Shown: positions 32,042 to 42,955, counted from the first letter of the stretch. The stretch is 64,000 bases of DNA from Petrolisthes cinctipes (GCA_033782935.1 JAWQEG010001559.1:2791001-2855000), one strand, 5' to 3'. The notes: generated from the sequence alone by a model not told the origin. Program-made: numbers and translations.

Positions 32042-32590
32042 TGTTTCAGGAGATCACCAAACAGAGCTTGCCGTAACCATCTTTATTCAAATTGTTTCGA
32101 CCTGTGAATTTTGACATAATTAGGTTCCAAATACAAATTGATTGACATGAAATAAACTTAATAAAGACAATACACCGATATTCTATAAAACCACAAAATT
32201 ATATACATATTTATCGCTAACAGCGAGACACCATATTCCGAACTTAATATTAGTAAACACCTGCACAAAGAAGTCCCTATAACATCTAATAACTAAGAAT
32301 CCAAAATTAAAAAAAGTAACTTACAACGTTAACTCCTCTTGGTTATGGTAAATCTCCCGATCCCTTATTATTCCACTACAAGTCCATCCTGCCGGCTGAG
32401 CATAGCACAGTACAGTTCGCTGGATGTTCACGTCCTCACACCAGCAGTTCTAGACAGCGACTGACATCAATCCATTTCTAAATTCCTAAATTACTGACTG
32501 AACTCAGTGAATCAAACTAGTGAGGCATTATGAATCCAGCGAACTGCGGTTTCACAATATGTGGAACTATCATCAAGCAATGATGATACA
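32042..32590 (-). repeat. 5' LTR of the BEL/Pao element
   Basis: 549 nt. It differs from the 3' LTR at about seven positions. Confidence 0.93.
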
Positions 32591-33196
32591 GTTTAGAAGA
32601 AAGAATCCTCGCAAGAGTGCGAACCAACTGCACCAGGATAACACACCTAGAACCATATATAGACAAACGTTTTCCACCGCATTGTAACACCTGCAATGCG
32701 GTGTTATCTATCAGTCATATCATCCTGCATTGTCGGCGATTTGTGGGGGAACGTGCTTCCCTCATAAGTTACTGCGATGCAGTAAAAGTCCCCTTCACAC
32801 TCTCAGCTCTCTTAGGTGATGGGGATGGTGGTGTGACTGATAAATTGATGACTTTCTTGAGGGAGACCGAACTGATCAGAGTGATGTGACATTTTATTAC
32901 TATTGTTGTTACTATTTTGTATGTCTATTTTTCAATTATGAATGTTATAAATTATGTTTTGTATATATTGAAAATTATGATGTATTAGCTAGGTTTAGCG
33001 ATTGTCTGAAGTAGGTTTAGCGATTTGTCTGTCTAGGTTTAGCGATTGGCTGGAATAGGTATTAGTCTAGTTAGCTATTGGTTGAGTAGGTACATAGATT
33101 AGTTTATTAGCTAGGATGTTAAATTAAGAAACAGTTTATTGGTATAAAAGTACAAAATAAAAAAAATAATTTATATGTTTAGTTTTAAGTTTTAAT

Positions 33197-33280
<84 letters not shown>

Positions 33281-33429
33281 TATGCATAAAAATAATATGC
33301 AAAAAGTTAAAATTAAAATAATAAAAAAAAAAAAAAAAAAAAAAAAATATATAAAATAAAATAAAATAAAATAAAAGGCCTTAATGACCAACACCATGGT
33401 CGATAGGCCAGGGGAAAAAAAAAAAAAAA
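32591..33429 (+). mobile_element. LINE copy B, 3' segment
   Basis: LINE B continues after the BEL target duplication (GTTTAGAAGAAAG). The ORF2 C-terminus (to 32889) has the Cys/His motif CNTCNAVLSISHIILHC and ends LRETELIRVM, in frame. The 3' UTR follows with the TAGGTTTAGCGATT repeats, an (AAT)n microsatellite (33199-33280), the terminal hairpin (33377-33409) and a 15-nt poly(A) (33415-33429) that abuts LINE C. Confidence 0.88.
33199..33280 (+). repeat. (AAT)n microsatellite in LINE B 3' UTR
   Basis: About 27 AAT units. A and C carry much shorter versions at the same place. Confidence 0.92.
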
Positions 33430-33822
33430 CTCACATCAGGAGACTTTGAGACTGGATCGTGGAGAGAGAGGTCGTATGCTTTTATGCTCTCTCCTCTAGC
33501 TGCCAGGGCCTGCCGCACCGGCAGTAGTTTCTTTTTTTTCGCCCTTCTGGTGACGACTAGGTTTAGCTAGTATTCATTCCCTCCATAGCTGGTAGAATAT
33601 ATAGTAGGTGTCTATATCTTTATATTGAGATCAACTTTGCCTCCTACCTATGGTGGACTCCCCCACTGATAGCTATGGGTGTGAATAGACACAGTCGGAC
33701 CACCTTAGTATGGGTTGAGAGGTTGATCTCAAACATTAGTTAATTAGGGCTGGTATAAATCCATTTCTGGGGTTTTCTTTTCCCCTTCCCACTTCCCCCC
33801 AACCTTGGGGGAAGTGGTTACT
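33430..33822 (+). other. 5' UTR of LINE C
   Basis: Same organisation as the LINE A leader, ending with the CCCCCAACCTTGGGGG palindrome just before ORF1. Confidence 0.65.
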
Positions 33823-35139
33823 ATGTTGCCTTCCCTCCCAACCCCTCCTCCGTATAGCGGAGGAGGCGGCCATGACCGACCACCACCACGAAACGACGGA
33901 CGAACCGAGACTCGAACACCCCTTGACATAGACGTTAAAAATGCTTCGTTTGTAATGCTTCATGCCACTGGTTCGGCCCCACTAGCCGGCCTCAATCCCT
34001 TCATTGTTCAAAAGGTTATTGATGGCTGGGCTGGTGTGGTTGAATCAGTTAAAAAACTTGCATCTGGAGACCTCCTAGTCAAAACATTTAATTCTAAACA
34101 AGTAGCCACTTTGCTGAAATTACGTCAGATTCACAATTATGAAGTTGAAGCCAAGATTCCTCAAGTCATGAATTCGTGCAGGGAAGTAATCACCTGTAGG
34201 GATTTAATGATGATGGAAGAAACGGAAATAATCGAGGAAATGAGGAACCAAGATATCATTGATGCTAGATTTATTACACGTTTAGAGGATGGTATAAGGA
34301 AGAAGACTGCAACACTTATTTTGACTTTTGGCAAAGTTTCACTTCCTGAAACTGTCAAAATTGGTTATGAAATCGTTAAAGTAAGACCCTTTATCTCCAA
34401 CCCTCTTAGATGCTTGAACTGTCAGATTTATGGACATGGAAATCGAACTTGTAAGGCTTCTTCTCCAGTGTGTGGCAGGTGCGCGACGCCTGGCCATGCT
34501 GAGGAAAAGTGCACATCAGTGGAGCTCTCCTGCTTTCATTGTAAGGGTACTCACTCCACTTCCTCGAGGGATTGTCCCAAGTGGAAGCTGGAGAAGGAGG
34601 TCTGCTCGGTGAAGGCAGTGCGAGGTATCTCCTATAATGATGCGAGGAAGGCGGTGATGGGATCGCAAGCGACCCCATCACCTAATGTCTCGTATGCATC
34701 GGCGGTGATATCTCGACCCGTGATGTGTACTATTAGTACTCAGACTGAGTCAGAGCCAAGCGAACAGGCTGATCACTCTACTTCTACACCTTCTATTATT
34801 ACCCCCTCTAAGACTATTACCCCATCTACTAACTCCTATTCTCAGGCTGCAGCTGCTTTGCAGTCAGAGAAACAAAAGAAGAAGTCAGACAAGTATGACA
34901 AAGTAAAATACACCACCATAAAACCAAACAAGTCACTTCCTTGCACACACCCTACTCCCACTTCATCGGGGGAGAGAAGGGATAGCTCTTCTTCGGTGGA
35001 GTCTGGGAGACTCACCATTGATGAGGAAGCAATGGATGTCTCCGGACGCAAGAACCGGGAAAGGTCCCCCGGTAGCCACTCGCCAGGCAGCGGGCGGCAC
35101 AAGAAGTCTAAGCGCTCAGGCCGACCCCGTAACTCTTAA
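33823..35139 (+). CDS. LINE C ORF1, gag-like zinc-knuckle protein
   Basis: Open from the ATG at 33823 (MLPSLPTPPPYSGGG) to the TAA at 35137. Knuckles CLNCQIYGHGNRTC, CGRCATPGHAEEKC and CFHCKGTHSTSSRDC; basic C-terminus SKRSGRPRNS. It presumably coats the LINE RNA in the ribonucleoprotein. As in A, the one-base loss near 33925 excludes the downstream ATG that copy B uses, so the N-terminal 30 or so residues differ from B and may not be native. Confidence 0.85.
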   Translation: MLPSLPTPPPYSGGGGHDRPPPRNDGRTETRTPLDIDVKNASFVMLHATGSAPLAGLNPFIVQKVIDGWAGVVESVKKLASGDLLVKTFNSKQVATLLKLRQIHNYEVEAKIPQVMNSCREVITCRDLMMMEETEIIEEMRNQDIIDARFITRLEDGIRKKTATLILTFGKVSLPETVKIGYEIVKVRPFISNPLRCLNCQIYGHGNRTCKASSPVCGRCATPGHAEEKCTSVELSCFHCKGTHSTSSRDCPKWKLEKEVCSVKAVRGISYNDARKAVMGSQATPSPNVSYASAVISRPVMCTISTQTESEPSEQADHSTSTPSIITPSKTITPSTNSYSQAAAALQSEKQKKKSDKYDKVKYTTIKPNKSLPCTHPTPTSSGERRDSSSSVESGRLTIDEEAMDVSGRKNRERSPGSHSPGSGRHKKSKRSGRPRNS

Positions 35140-35145
35140 ACCGCC

Positions 35146-38100
35146 ATGTTCACTGTACGACAGTGGAATTGTAGAAGTCTTGGGAATAAATTGAACAACA
35201 TATCAATATTATTACACACACACAGGCTAGACGTCGTCTGTTTACAGGAGACAGGGTTGGAGAATCACTCTGACCCAACACAATTTAAACACTACAACGC
35301 ATACAGGAGAAACGATGGACACGGAGTAGCAATATACACACACAAATCACATCCACAGACAGAAATAACATTAAACACTACTCTGGAAGCCGTTGCTTGC
35401 AGAGTGAAAATACACAACACCTACATATCCATCTGCTCTCTTTACTGTCCGCCACGTGACCCCATTGAAAGTGATTTATTACTTCAATTATTTGGTCAAC
35501 TCCATGGTAAAAGGTTAATACTGGGCGATTTTAATGCCCATCACTGTCAGTGGGGAAGCTTAAGAACTGATGCTCGCGGAGGGCAGATGGCAGACATTAT
35601 TCTACAATCCAACCTCTGCCTCCTGAACGATGGTCAAGCCACCAGGGTTGACGATCGTTCTGGCAACTTTTCGTCTATCGATTTGTCTCTGGCCTCCCCG
35701 GATATACACCAGGATTTTTCTTGGCATCCTGAGTCCGACTCCCTTGGTAGTGATTACTTTACCATCTGTCTCTCTTATTCAAATCATACTGTTTCGGCCC
35801 CTTTGGTACCAAAATTCAATTTTAAGAGAGCAGATTGGGGGTCTTTCGGGAGGATCGTCGACCTAGATATGTCCGGGGAGACCATAGATGAAAAGATGCG
35901 AAATGTAACACAAAACATTTTACACGCAGCCGAGGTTGCTATTCCCAAAACCTCTATAATTCGAAATAAGCGTGAAGCACATTGGTGGTCAACGGATTGC
36001 CGAGAGGCATTAAGGAAACGTAATAGGAGATACAGGATTGTTGACAAACAGCCAACTCAGAACAACTTTATAGCTTACAAACAGGCGAGGGATGAGGCAA
36101 GGAGAGTAATTAATAGAGCTAAAAGGGACTCTTGGCGGTCGTTTGTGTCCACGGTGAATCGTTTTACACCACTTACAAAAGTCTGGTCCACTATAAAGAT
36201 ACTAAATAACAAACGCCCGTATACTCCCATCACCACTCTTCAAGTGGACAACAACATCTACGACGATCCCGTGGACGTAGCAAACGTACTTGCCAGGAGT
36301 TTCTCAAAAGTACGTAGTTCATCCAATTACGACCAACGTTTTCTCCATCACAAACGTATGGCTGAACTACAAGAGATAGACTTTGCCACAGAAGAAGTAG
36401 ACTACCCATACAACAGGGAGTTTACGATAGACGAACTTCTCCTTGCCCTAAGATCCTGTAAAGACACCAGTCCTGGACCTGACACCATTACGTACGGTAT
36501 GATCCTGCATCTTGGCCAGAATAACCTGGTCAAGTTGCTAGCGGTGTATAATAAGATTTGGGTGTCTAACACCTTCCCAGACTCATGGCACTTTGCGTGG
36601 GTCATACCGATACCTAAACAGTCTGGTCGTCTTGCGAATCCCAGTTCATTTCGACCTATTGCGTTGACTTCTTGCCTCTGTAAAGTCATGGAAAGAATGA
36701 TAAATAATAGGTTACTTTTTGTTTTAGAAGCGAAGGGTTTATTGAGTGATCGACAATGTGGCTTCCGGAAACACCGGAGCACAGTTGATCACTTGATGAA
36801 CCTGGAACATTGCATTTCAAAGGCATTTGCCAATAAAGAATTCATGGTAGGGGTGTTCTTGGACATCCATAAAGCCTATGACATGACATGGCGACACGGT
36901 ATTCTGATGAAGCTTCACGGTTATAGTTTAAGGGGTAATTTGCCCATTTTCATTAACAACTTTTTGCGTGACAGATCCTTTTCTGTCATACTTCCCTGTA
37001 ATGTAACATCGGACATTTTTGTCCAAGAGAACGGACTGCCACAGGGAAGTTTGCTTAGTCCTACACTTTTTAACATCATGATCAATGATATTCTGTCATC
37101 AGCTCTAGTTCCCAGGAATCTTAAATACTCGTTGTATGCTGATGATTGTGCAATGTGGCACTCGTCACGTAATGCACAGTTTTCAGTAGGACGGATTCAA
37201 GCAGCGCTTGATTCTGTCCACCAATGGGCCTTACAGTGGGGCTTTAAGTTTTCCGTTCCTAAGTGTACCGGAGTAATTTTCAGTAAACGTAGAGTACCTC
37301 AAATTAACGTAACGTTAGATGGCCAACCGGTACCATTTCATAATTCTGTTAAATTTTTAGGAATTCATTTTGACCAAAGATTAAATTTTACACATCATGT
37401 TAATAATTTGCTTGTTCGTTGTGAAAAACCTTTAAATGTCCTTAAGTACCTATCAGGTACCACATGGGGAGCCGACAGGAAATCTTTATTAATGGTGTAT
37501 AAGACCCTTATTCGTACAAAGCTAGACTATGGCTCACAGGTGTATGGATCGGCATCAGATACAACACTAGGAAGATTGGATGTGTACCAGAATAAATGTT
37601 TACGTGTGTGTTTGGGAGCTCTGAAGTGTACACGTGTAGCTAGGATGGAGGTGGAGGCGAACATACCTCCTCTCCGACTTCGACGAGATCAACTCGCTAT
37701 CAACACCGCCATGTCCACCATCAGGAAGTCGGAGATCGGAAACGTAGCCAGTGCCTCCCTCCAACAACACCATTATCTCCACCACGGAAGACGGAGGCCA
37801 CTGGCTGTGCGCCTCCACCGGCTAGAACAACAACTACAAATAGACCTCGGGGACTACGACAAGTTCATCACCACCAAGATACCACCGTGGGAGACACCTA
37901 ACTTCGGCGTCAACACATCGTGGTTACCATCATCAAAAGAAAAGGCGCCGGAGTTGGAGATACACCACCTGTTTGGTGGTATAGTCTGCAGTCACCTGGG
38001 GTCTCATCACGTGTACACTGACGGCTCCAAGTCGGATGAATGTGTAGGTGCGAGTGTATGGTCGAGTGAATGTGAACTTAGGTACAGATTGCCGATACAT

Positions 38101-38628
38101 ACATCTGTGTTTACAGCAGAACTTTTTGCAATTGACAAAGCTATAGACTATGCACTAAATTCTCGTTATAATTCATTAGTAATTTTCTCAGACTCCAAGT
38201 CAGCCCTTCAGGCAATTAACTCATGTCAAACTATTTCTAATGAAATCCAGGGTCGCATCATTAATAAGTTGCACTTATGCAACAAGTCCTTTACTCTGAT
38301 CTGGGTGCTCGGGCATTGTCGTATTTATGGCAATGAACGGGCAGACTTACTTGCAAAATCGGCTGTAGAGCTCGAGGTTACTTGGGACGTCCCTCGTGAT
38401 TTACAGTCGTGTCTAACCCTCGGAAAGAAATCAATTAATCTTCTGTGGCAAGGTCAGTGGACCAGACTAAACATCTCTACCATCAAGCCTCAACTGGGTA
38501 ATTGGGCCACTGCCAACCGGCCCAACCGTTTAGAAGAAAGAATCCTAGCAAGAGTGCGAACCAACTGCACCAGGATAACACACCTGAACCATATAGGCTA
38601 TAGACAAACGTTTTCCACCGCATTGTAA
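35146..38628 (+). CDS. LINE C ORF2: AP endonuclease, RT, RNase H
   Basis: 1160 codons. AP endonuclease (about residues 1-230): VRQWNCRSLGNK, VVCLQETGLE, LILGDFNAHHCQWG; but the SDH box reads GSDYFTICLSY, so the catalytic His is Tyr. RT (about 470-780): FRPIALTSCLCKVMERM, FLDIHKAYDMTWRHG, GLPQGSLLSPTLFNIMIND, YSLYADDCAMW, KFLGIHFDQRL. RNase H (about 950-1080): HVYTDGSKSDECVG, FTAELFAIDKAI, VIFSDSKSALQAI, GHCRIYGNERADLLAK. A small indel near 38585 shifts the frame, so the terminal Cys/His domain is lost (HLNHIGYRQ instead of HLEPYIDKRF) and lies in another frame at 38642-38830. ATG follows the ORF1 stop by six bases in a CCGCC context. Confidence 0.92.
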   Translation: MFTVRQWNCRSLGNKLNNISILLHTHRLDVVCLQETGLENHSDPTQFKHYNAYRRNDGHGVAIYTHKSHPQTEITLNTTLEAVACRVKIHNTYISICSLYCPPRDPIESDLLLQLFGQLHGKRLILGDFNAHHCQWGSLRTDARGGQMADIILQSNLCLLNDGQATRVDDRSGNFSSIDLSLASPDIHQDFSWHPESDSLGSDYFTICLSYSNHTVSAPLVPKFNFKRADWGSFGRIVDLDMSGETIDEKMRNVTQNILHAAEVAIPKTSIIRNKREAHWWSTDCREALRKRNRRYRIVDKQPTQNNFIAYKQARDEARRVINRAKRDSWRSFVSTVNRFTPLTKVWSTIKILNNKRPYTPITTLQVDNNIYDDPVDVANVLARSFSKVRSSSNYDQRFLHHKRMAELQEIDFATEEVDYPYNREFTIDELLLALRSCKDTSPGPDTITYGMILHLGQNNLVKLLAVYNKIWVSNTFPDSWHFAWVIPIPKQSGRLANPSSFRPIALTSCLCKVMERMINNRLLFVLEAKGLLSDRQCGFRKHRSTVDHLMNLEHCISKAFANKEFMVGVFLDIHKAYDMTWRHGILMKLHGYSLRGNLPIFINNFLRDRSFSVILPCNVTSDIFVQENGLPQGSLLSPTLFNIMINDILSSALVPRNLKYSLYADDCAMWHSSRNAQFSVGRIQAALDSVHQWALQWGFKFSVPKCTGVIFSKRRVPQINVTLDGQPVPFHNSVKFLGIHFDQRLNFTHHVNNLLVRCEKPLNVLKYLSGTTWGADRKSLLMVYKTLIRTKLDYGSQVYGSASDTTLGRLDVYQNKCLRVCLGALKCTRVARMEVEANIPPLRLRRDQLAINTAMSTIRKSEIGNVASASLQQHHYLHHGRRRPLAVRLHRLEQQLQIDLGDYDKFITTKIPPWETPNFGVNTSWLPSSKEKAPELEIHHLFGGIVCSHLGSHHVYTDGSKSDECVGASVWSSECELRYRLPIHTSVFTAELFAIDKAIDYALNSRYNSLVIFSDSKSALQAINSCQTISNEIQGRIINKLHLCNKSFTLIWVLGHCRIYGNERADLLAKSAVELEVTWDVPRDLQSCLTLGKKSINLLWQGQWTRLNISTIKPQLGNWATANRPNRLEERILARVRTNCTRITHLNHIGYRQTFSTAL

Positions 38629-39305
38629 CACCTGCAATGCGGTGTTATCTATCAGTCATATCATCCTGCATTGTCGGCGATTTGTGGGGGAACGTGCTTC
38701 CCTCATAAGTTACTGCGATGCAGTAAAAGTCCCCTTCACACTCTCAGCTCTCTTAGGTGATGGGGATGGTGGTGTGACTGATAAATTGATGACTTTCTTG
38801 AGGGAGACCGAACTGATCAGAGTGATGTGACATTTTATTACTATTGTTGTTACTATTTTGTATGTCTATTTTTCAATTATGAATGTTATAAATTATGTTT
38901 TGTATATATTGAAAATTATGATGTATTAGCTAGGTTTAGCGATTGTCTAAAGTAGGTTTAGCGATTTGTCTGTCTAGGTTTAGCGATTGGCTGGAATAGG
39001 TATTAGTCTAGTTAGCTATTGGTTGAGTAGGTACATAGATTAGTTTATTAGCTAGGATGTTAAAGTAAGGTACATTTTTATTTGTATAAAGTTACAAAAA
39101 CAAAAACAAAAACAATTAGTATATAGGTTTAATTTTAATAATAATAATAATAAATGCATAAAATAATATGCAAAAAGTTCAAATAAAAATAATAATAAAT
39201 AAATAAAATAACAAAAATATAAAAAAATAAATAAAATAAAATAAAAATAAATAAAATAAATTAAATTAAAGGCCTTAATGACCAACATCAAGGTCGATAG
39301 GCCAG

Positions 39306-39346
<41 letters not shown>
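38629..39346 (+). other. 3' region of LINE C: out-of-frame ORF2 tail, 3' UTR, hairpin, poly(A)
   Basis: 38642-38830 still encodes the shifted ORF2 C-terminus (ILHCRRFVGERASLISYC … LRETELIRVM). The 3' UTR has three TAGGTTTAGCGATT repeats (about 38930-38990), A/T-rich simple sequence, the hairpin block 39271-39303 and 41 A. Confidence 0.8.
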
Positions 39347-39349
<3 letters not shown>

Positions 39350-39356
39350 ACATCAG

Positions 39357-39998
39357 ACATTATGCGTCCAGACTTTGTTCAGTCCAGACCTCGTTTAGCA
39401 CAGGAACAACAGACTACAGTATTATTCGTGGAGTTACCTTGGTGTACCGAGGCCTCTTACCGGCAGTACTCTGTTGTTTCTCTGCCTGGTGTAGAGTACA
39501 GAAAGTAAAGTAAATTTGCAGCGTTTTGCTGCACTGCTGTGTACACCTTTAGTGATTTGATTTTTGCTGGAGGACAACCAGTAGTTTATGGTAGCTAGTA
39601 GTTAGTTGTTCCCCACACCAGACCCGCAGCACTCACTGCCTCAGGGGAAACCCTGTGGTAGGGGGGCCCAGTAGTCTGGTGCGTCATTTGGGCACCTCTT
39701 TTTCTTAAACTACTTTTTTTCCACATTTTCCGTGCGACCTCCTGGGCCTACGGTTGTCTCTTGGCTGAGCAACGGTATTCGCTTGGGAGGTGGGTTCTAA
39801 CTACACCACCCCTCGCATTAGGCAGGTTCGGTGGTTGGGAAGTTCCTTCCGCACAAACTCCGATCCCCTAGCTGGTACTGGAGAACGCCTCCAGGCTTCC
39901 ACTAGGGGGTGGGGGGGGGGCGAGTAAAGGTAACTTTTATTCCCTAAATTATTGTCCATTTTGTGAGGGTTGATACAATAGTTAAGGGAGGTAGGTGA
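39357..39998 (+). other. 5' UTR of LINE D
   Basis: No coding frame. It contains a CAGCGTTTTGCTGC hairpin and a G10 run at about 39909-39920. Confidence 0.5.
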
Positions 39999-40030
39999 GT
40001 GTGCGAGGAGAGGGTCGGACGTAGTCCGAT

Positions 40031-41390
40031 GCCCCGGATGGATGAACCCCCGACTAGCCTCCCTTCTCCTCAAGGAGGGAGGTTAACGACCAAGGACCAA
40101 ACTAGGACAATGGCTTACAATAATGGAACCTCTACGGCAGACAGACAAAGACAACTTGATGTTAAAATTCCTCCAATGAATGCTCGCTATGTAAATATTA
40201 GATGTGTAGATGAGGGTCAGTCTCTCAAGAATTTTAACACCTTTATCGTCAAAAAGGTCCTTGATGGTCAAGTGGGTGGCAGTCTTGCTGCTGCTAACAA
40301 GTTGCGTGATGGTAGTATCCTGGTAAAAGTACTGAAGGCATCCCAGGTTAAGGATCTCCTTAAACTGACGCAAATTCATGACCTGAAGGTGAAAGCCACC
40401 ATTCCAGTGGGGCCAAATACCTGTAAGGGCGTCATTTTCCATAGGGATTTGGCCGCTCTGGATGAGGCAGACATTTTGGAAGGAATGAAGGACCAAGGCG
40501 TTGTTGATGTTCAAAGTATGACCAGGATGAGAGAGAACAAGAGAGAGAAATTTGGCTTGTGTTTCATGACTTTTGCTTCAGCCCAGATTCCGGAAACGGT
40601 AAAGATTGGATACGAAATTGTTCACGTTAGACCATACATTCAGAAACCGATGCGTTGTTTCCGTTGCCAGAAATTCGGACACACAGCATTGAGGTGCTTC
40701 AATAAAGATTCATTCACTTGTGGTAAATGTGCAGGTAGTCACGAGACTGAGTTGTGTTCAGAGACAGTCTTCATGTGTGCTAATTGTGGCGGCCCCCACC
40801 AGGCAAGTGCAGGTGACTGCAGGAGCCTTAAAGTGGAGACTGAAGCAATGGCATACATGATGGCTCATGATGTCAGTTATGGTGAGGCAAAGAGGAAGGT
40901 GGAGGGGGTTAACCAAACTCCCACAGTTTCCTATGCTGCAGCTATGACTGGCACCACTGCTCCTGTAAATACATCTCATGTTAACGTGGCTATCCAGGCA
41001 AAGGATAACGAAATTAAAGAATTAAAGGACACAGTAAGCAAATTAACGCTGCTAGTAGAAAGTTTGACAAAGAAATTAGTTGTTGAATCAACCCAACAAA
41101 AGAAGCACCACAAAGCTGATGATACCGTATCAGCTTCTAAATCTCATATTCTCGCTCAGGTGACTCCCATGAAGCCTACATCCGGGAGTCGTCCGGTTCG
41201 TCGCGAGACGAGCCGTTCGAGGACTGGCTCTGTACCTCATGGAGAGGAACAGGCGATGGAGGCTACCGTCGCGAAACCTGCCCGCGGGAGGGCCCCGGGA
41301 AGTGCAGGGGAGGAAGAGGGTCTTCCCTCCCAGCACAAAAAGGTTCGGCCAGACGAACAAGGCTCCAAGAAACCCCATAAACAGCGATAA
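40031..41390 (+). CDS. LINE D ORF1, gag-like zinc-knuckle protein
   Basis: The frame is open from 39999; the first good ATG is near 40031 (MPRMDEPPTSL), with another at 40110 (MAYNNGTSTADR). The conserved core RYVNIRCVDEGQSLKNFNTF and SAQIPETVKIGYEIVHVRPY aligns with the A-C ORF1. Knuckles CFRCQKFGHTALRC, CGKCAGSHETELC and CANCGGPHQASAGDC. A heptad stretch (DNEIKELKDTVSKLTLLVES) suggests a short coiled coil for self-association. The tail is basic, ending in KKPHKQR. The exact start is uncertain. Confidence 0.83.
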
Positions 41391-41398
41391 TCTTCGCG

Positions 41399-42955
41399 CT
41401 AACCATACTCCAATGGAACTGTCGAAGTCTTAGAGCTAGATTAAATAAACTTAAACTTTTGGCTTGTTCCTACGCTGCCGATATTATTGCCCTTCAGGAA
41501 ACTCATCTGAACGACGAAGTCGAAGACGAGGTTGTTCAGCTTCGGAACTACAGGTTAATTAGGAGGGACCGTGGGGGGAGGGGTGGAGGTGGAGTGGCAA
41601 TCTACATCCGCCATTATCTCCCTTTCACTGATGTACCCTGTAATTTTCCTCTGGAAAGTGTCGCTTGCAGAGTAAAATTCGATGGCACCTACCTGACTAT
41701 CTGTTCTGTCTACTGTCCTCCTGAAACAGTAACTTATGATGATGATTTTGATTTACAGGACAGTCTGCCCTGTAGAAAATTAATTTTAAGAGATTTTAAT
41801 GCTCATCATACGTTATGGGGTTTCCTGCAGGATGATAGAAAGGGGGAACAGATGGCTAGGCTAATCAGTGATTCCAATTTGGTTCTTCTGAACGACGGTA
41901 GTCCGACGAGAGTTGATGATAATACTGGTAATTTTAGCGTCCTTGACCTATCTCTGGTCACCCCATCAATTGCAGCTTCTTGCCAGTGGCTACCCATTGA
42001 TGACTCATTGGGAAGTGACCATTTTCCTATTGTGATTACATTTAAAAGCGACACTATTAAAGAGCCTTCAGCACCTAAATTTAACGTAAGAAAAGCAGAC
42101 TGGGTGTCCTTCACAAAGGGTGTCAATATTGAAATTGTTGGAGAAAGCATTGATGATAAAGTAAATAATATTCAAGATAATATCCTCAAAGCCGCAATGG
42201 CAACAATTCCTAAGACTTCGGTAGATAGCGCAAAGCATAGAGTTCCATGGTGGACGCCAGATTGCCGCAGGGTACTGTGTGAGAGGAATAGAGCCTAAAG
42301 GCTTTTCAAAAATCACATTAGAGATGAGAACTTTCGCAAGTATAAACTTGCGAGAGCTAGGGCTCGTCGAACCATCAGACAAGCCAAACGAGACTCCTGG
42401 CGATGCTTTGTCTCTTGTATAAATAATGAAACACCAGTATCCCTAGTCTGGTCCACTGTAAACAAATTAAATAAGAAAAAAATATCCAATAGAATTACCA
42501 ACATCTCTTTTAATAACATCAACTGTGATGACCCCTAGAGACATTGCTAACGCCCTCGCCAGGCAGTTCTCTTTTGCTAGCAGCTCTGAAAATTACCATC
42601 CATCTTTCCTTCTAATCAAGGAAGCAATGGAGCTGCAGCATATTGACTTTGCCACAGGGGATGAATTAGATTACAACAGTGATCTATCAATGCAAGAGCT
42701 TGTCCAAGCCCTAGGAGCCTGTAGTGGGACATCCCCAGGACCCGATAAGATTCGGTATGAGATGATAAAGCATCTTGATCATAGGTCCATGATAAAGTTG
42801 TTGCAGGTGTACAACAAGATTTGGAGGGGTCAGACTTTTCCAAACTCGTGGCATTTTGCACATGTCATTCCCATACCGAAAGGAGGGGGGGACCCCAGAT
42901 CCACTATGTCGTATCGCCCTATTGCACTCACAAGTTGCTTATGCAAGGTCATGGA
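41399..42955 (+). pseudogene. LINE D ORF2, endonuclease and start of RT
   Basis: AP endonuclease: ILQWNCRSLRARLNK, IIALQETHLND, LILRDFNAHHTLWG (Gly of the usual GDFN is Arg) and SLGSDHFPIVITF. No ATG is seen near the start; the frame runs upstream to a stop. A TAA at 42296 ends the first frame; RRTIRQAKRDSWRCF and SLVWSTVNKLNKKK continue in another frame, followed by a further shift at about 42530. RT begins ACSGTSPGPDKIRYEMIKH … SYRPIALTSCLCKVM and is cut by LINE E1 at 42955. Confidence 0.82.

Larger units (their letters stand above)
26023..32590 (-). mobile_element. BEL/Pao LTR retrotransposon, nearly intact
   Basis: Two 548/549-nt LTRs flank gag and pol on the minus strand. The 5-nt target duplication GTTTA (26018-26022 and 32591-32595) is perfect, and LINE C shows the empty site. 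LTRs begin TGTATC and end ..GAAACA on the coding strand and differ by about 6 substitutions and one indel (about 99% identity). The order gag, protease, RT, RNase H, integrase with a BEL-type long protease-RT region identifies the superfamily. Two frameshifts break gag/pol. Confidence 0.93.
33430..39346 (+). mobile_element. I-type LINE copy C (nearly intact)
   Basis: Complete from CTCACATCAG at 33430 to a 41-nt poly(A) at 39306-39346, with no foreign insertion. It is the reference copy for the family: 5' UTR, ORF1, ORF2 of 1160 codons with only a C-terminal frameshift, 3' UTR with terminal hairpin. The same 10-nt CTCACATCAG follows its poly(A) at 39347. Confidence 0.92.

Noticed and set aside
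33185..33397. Tyr/Phe-rich minus-strand frame
   Set aside because: It is the translation of an (AAT)n tract and A-rich simple sequence in the LINE 3' UTR.
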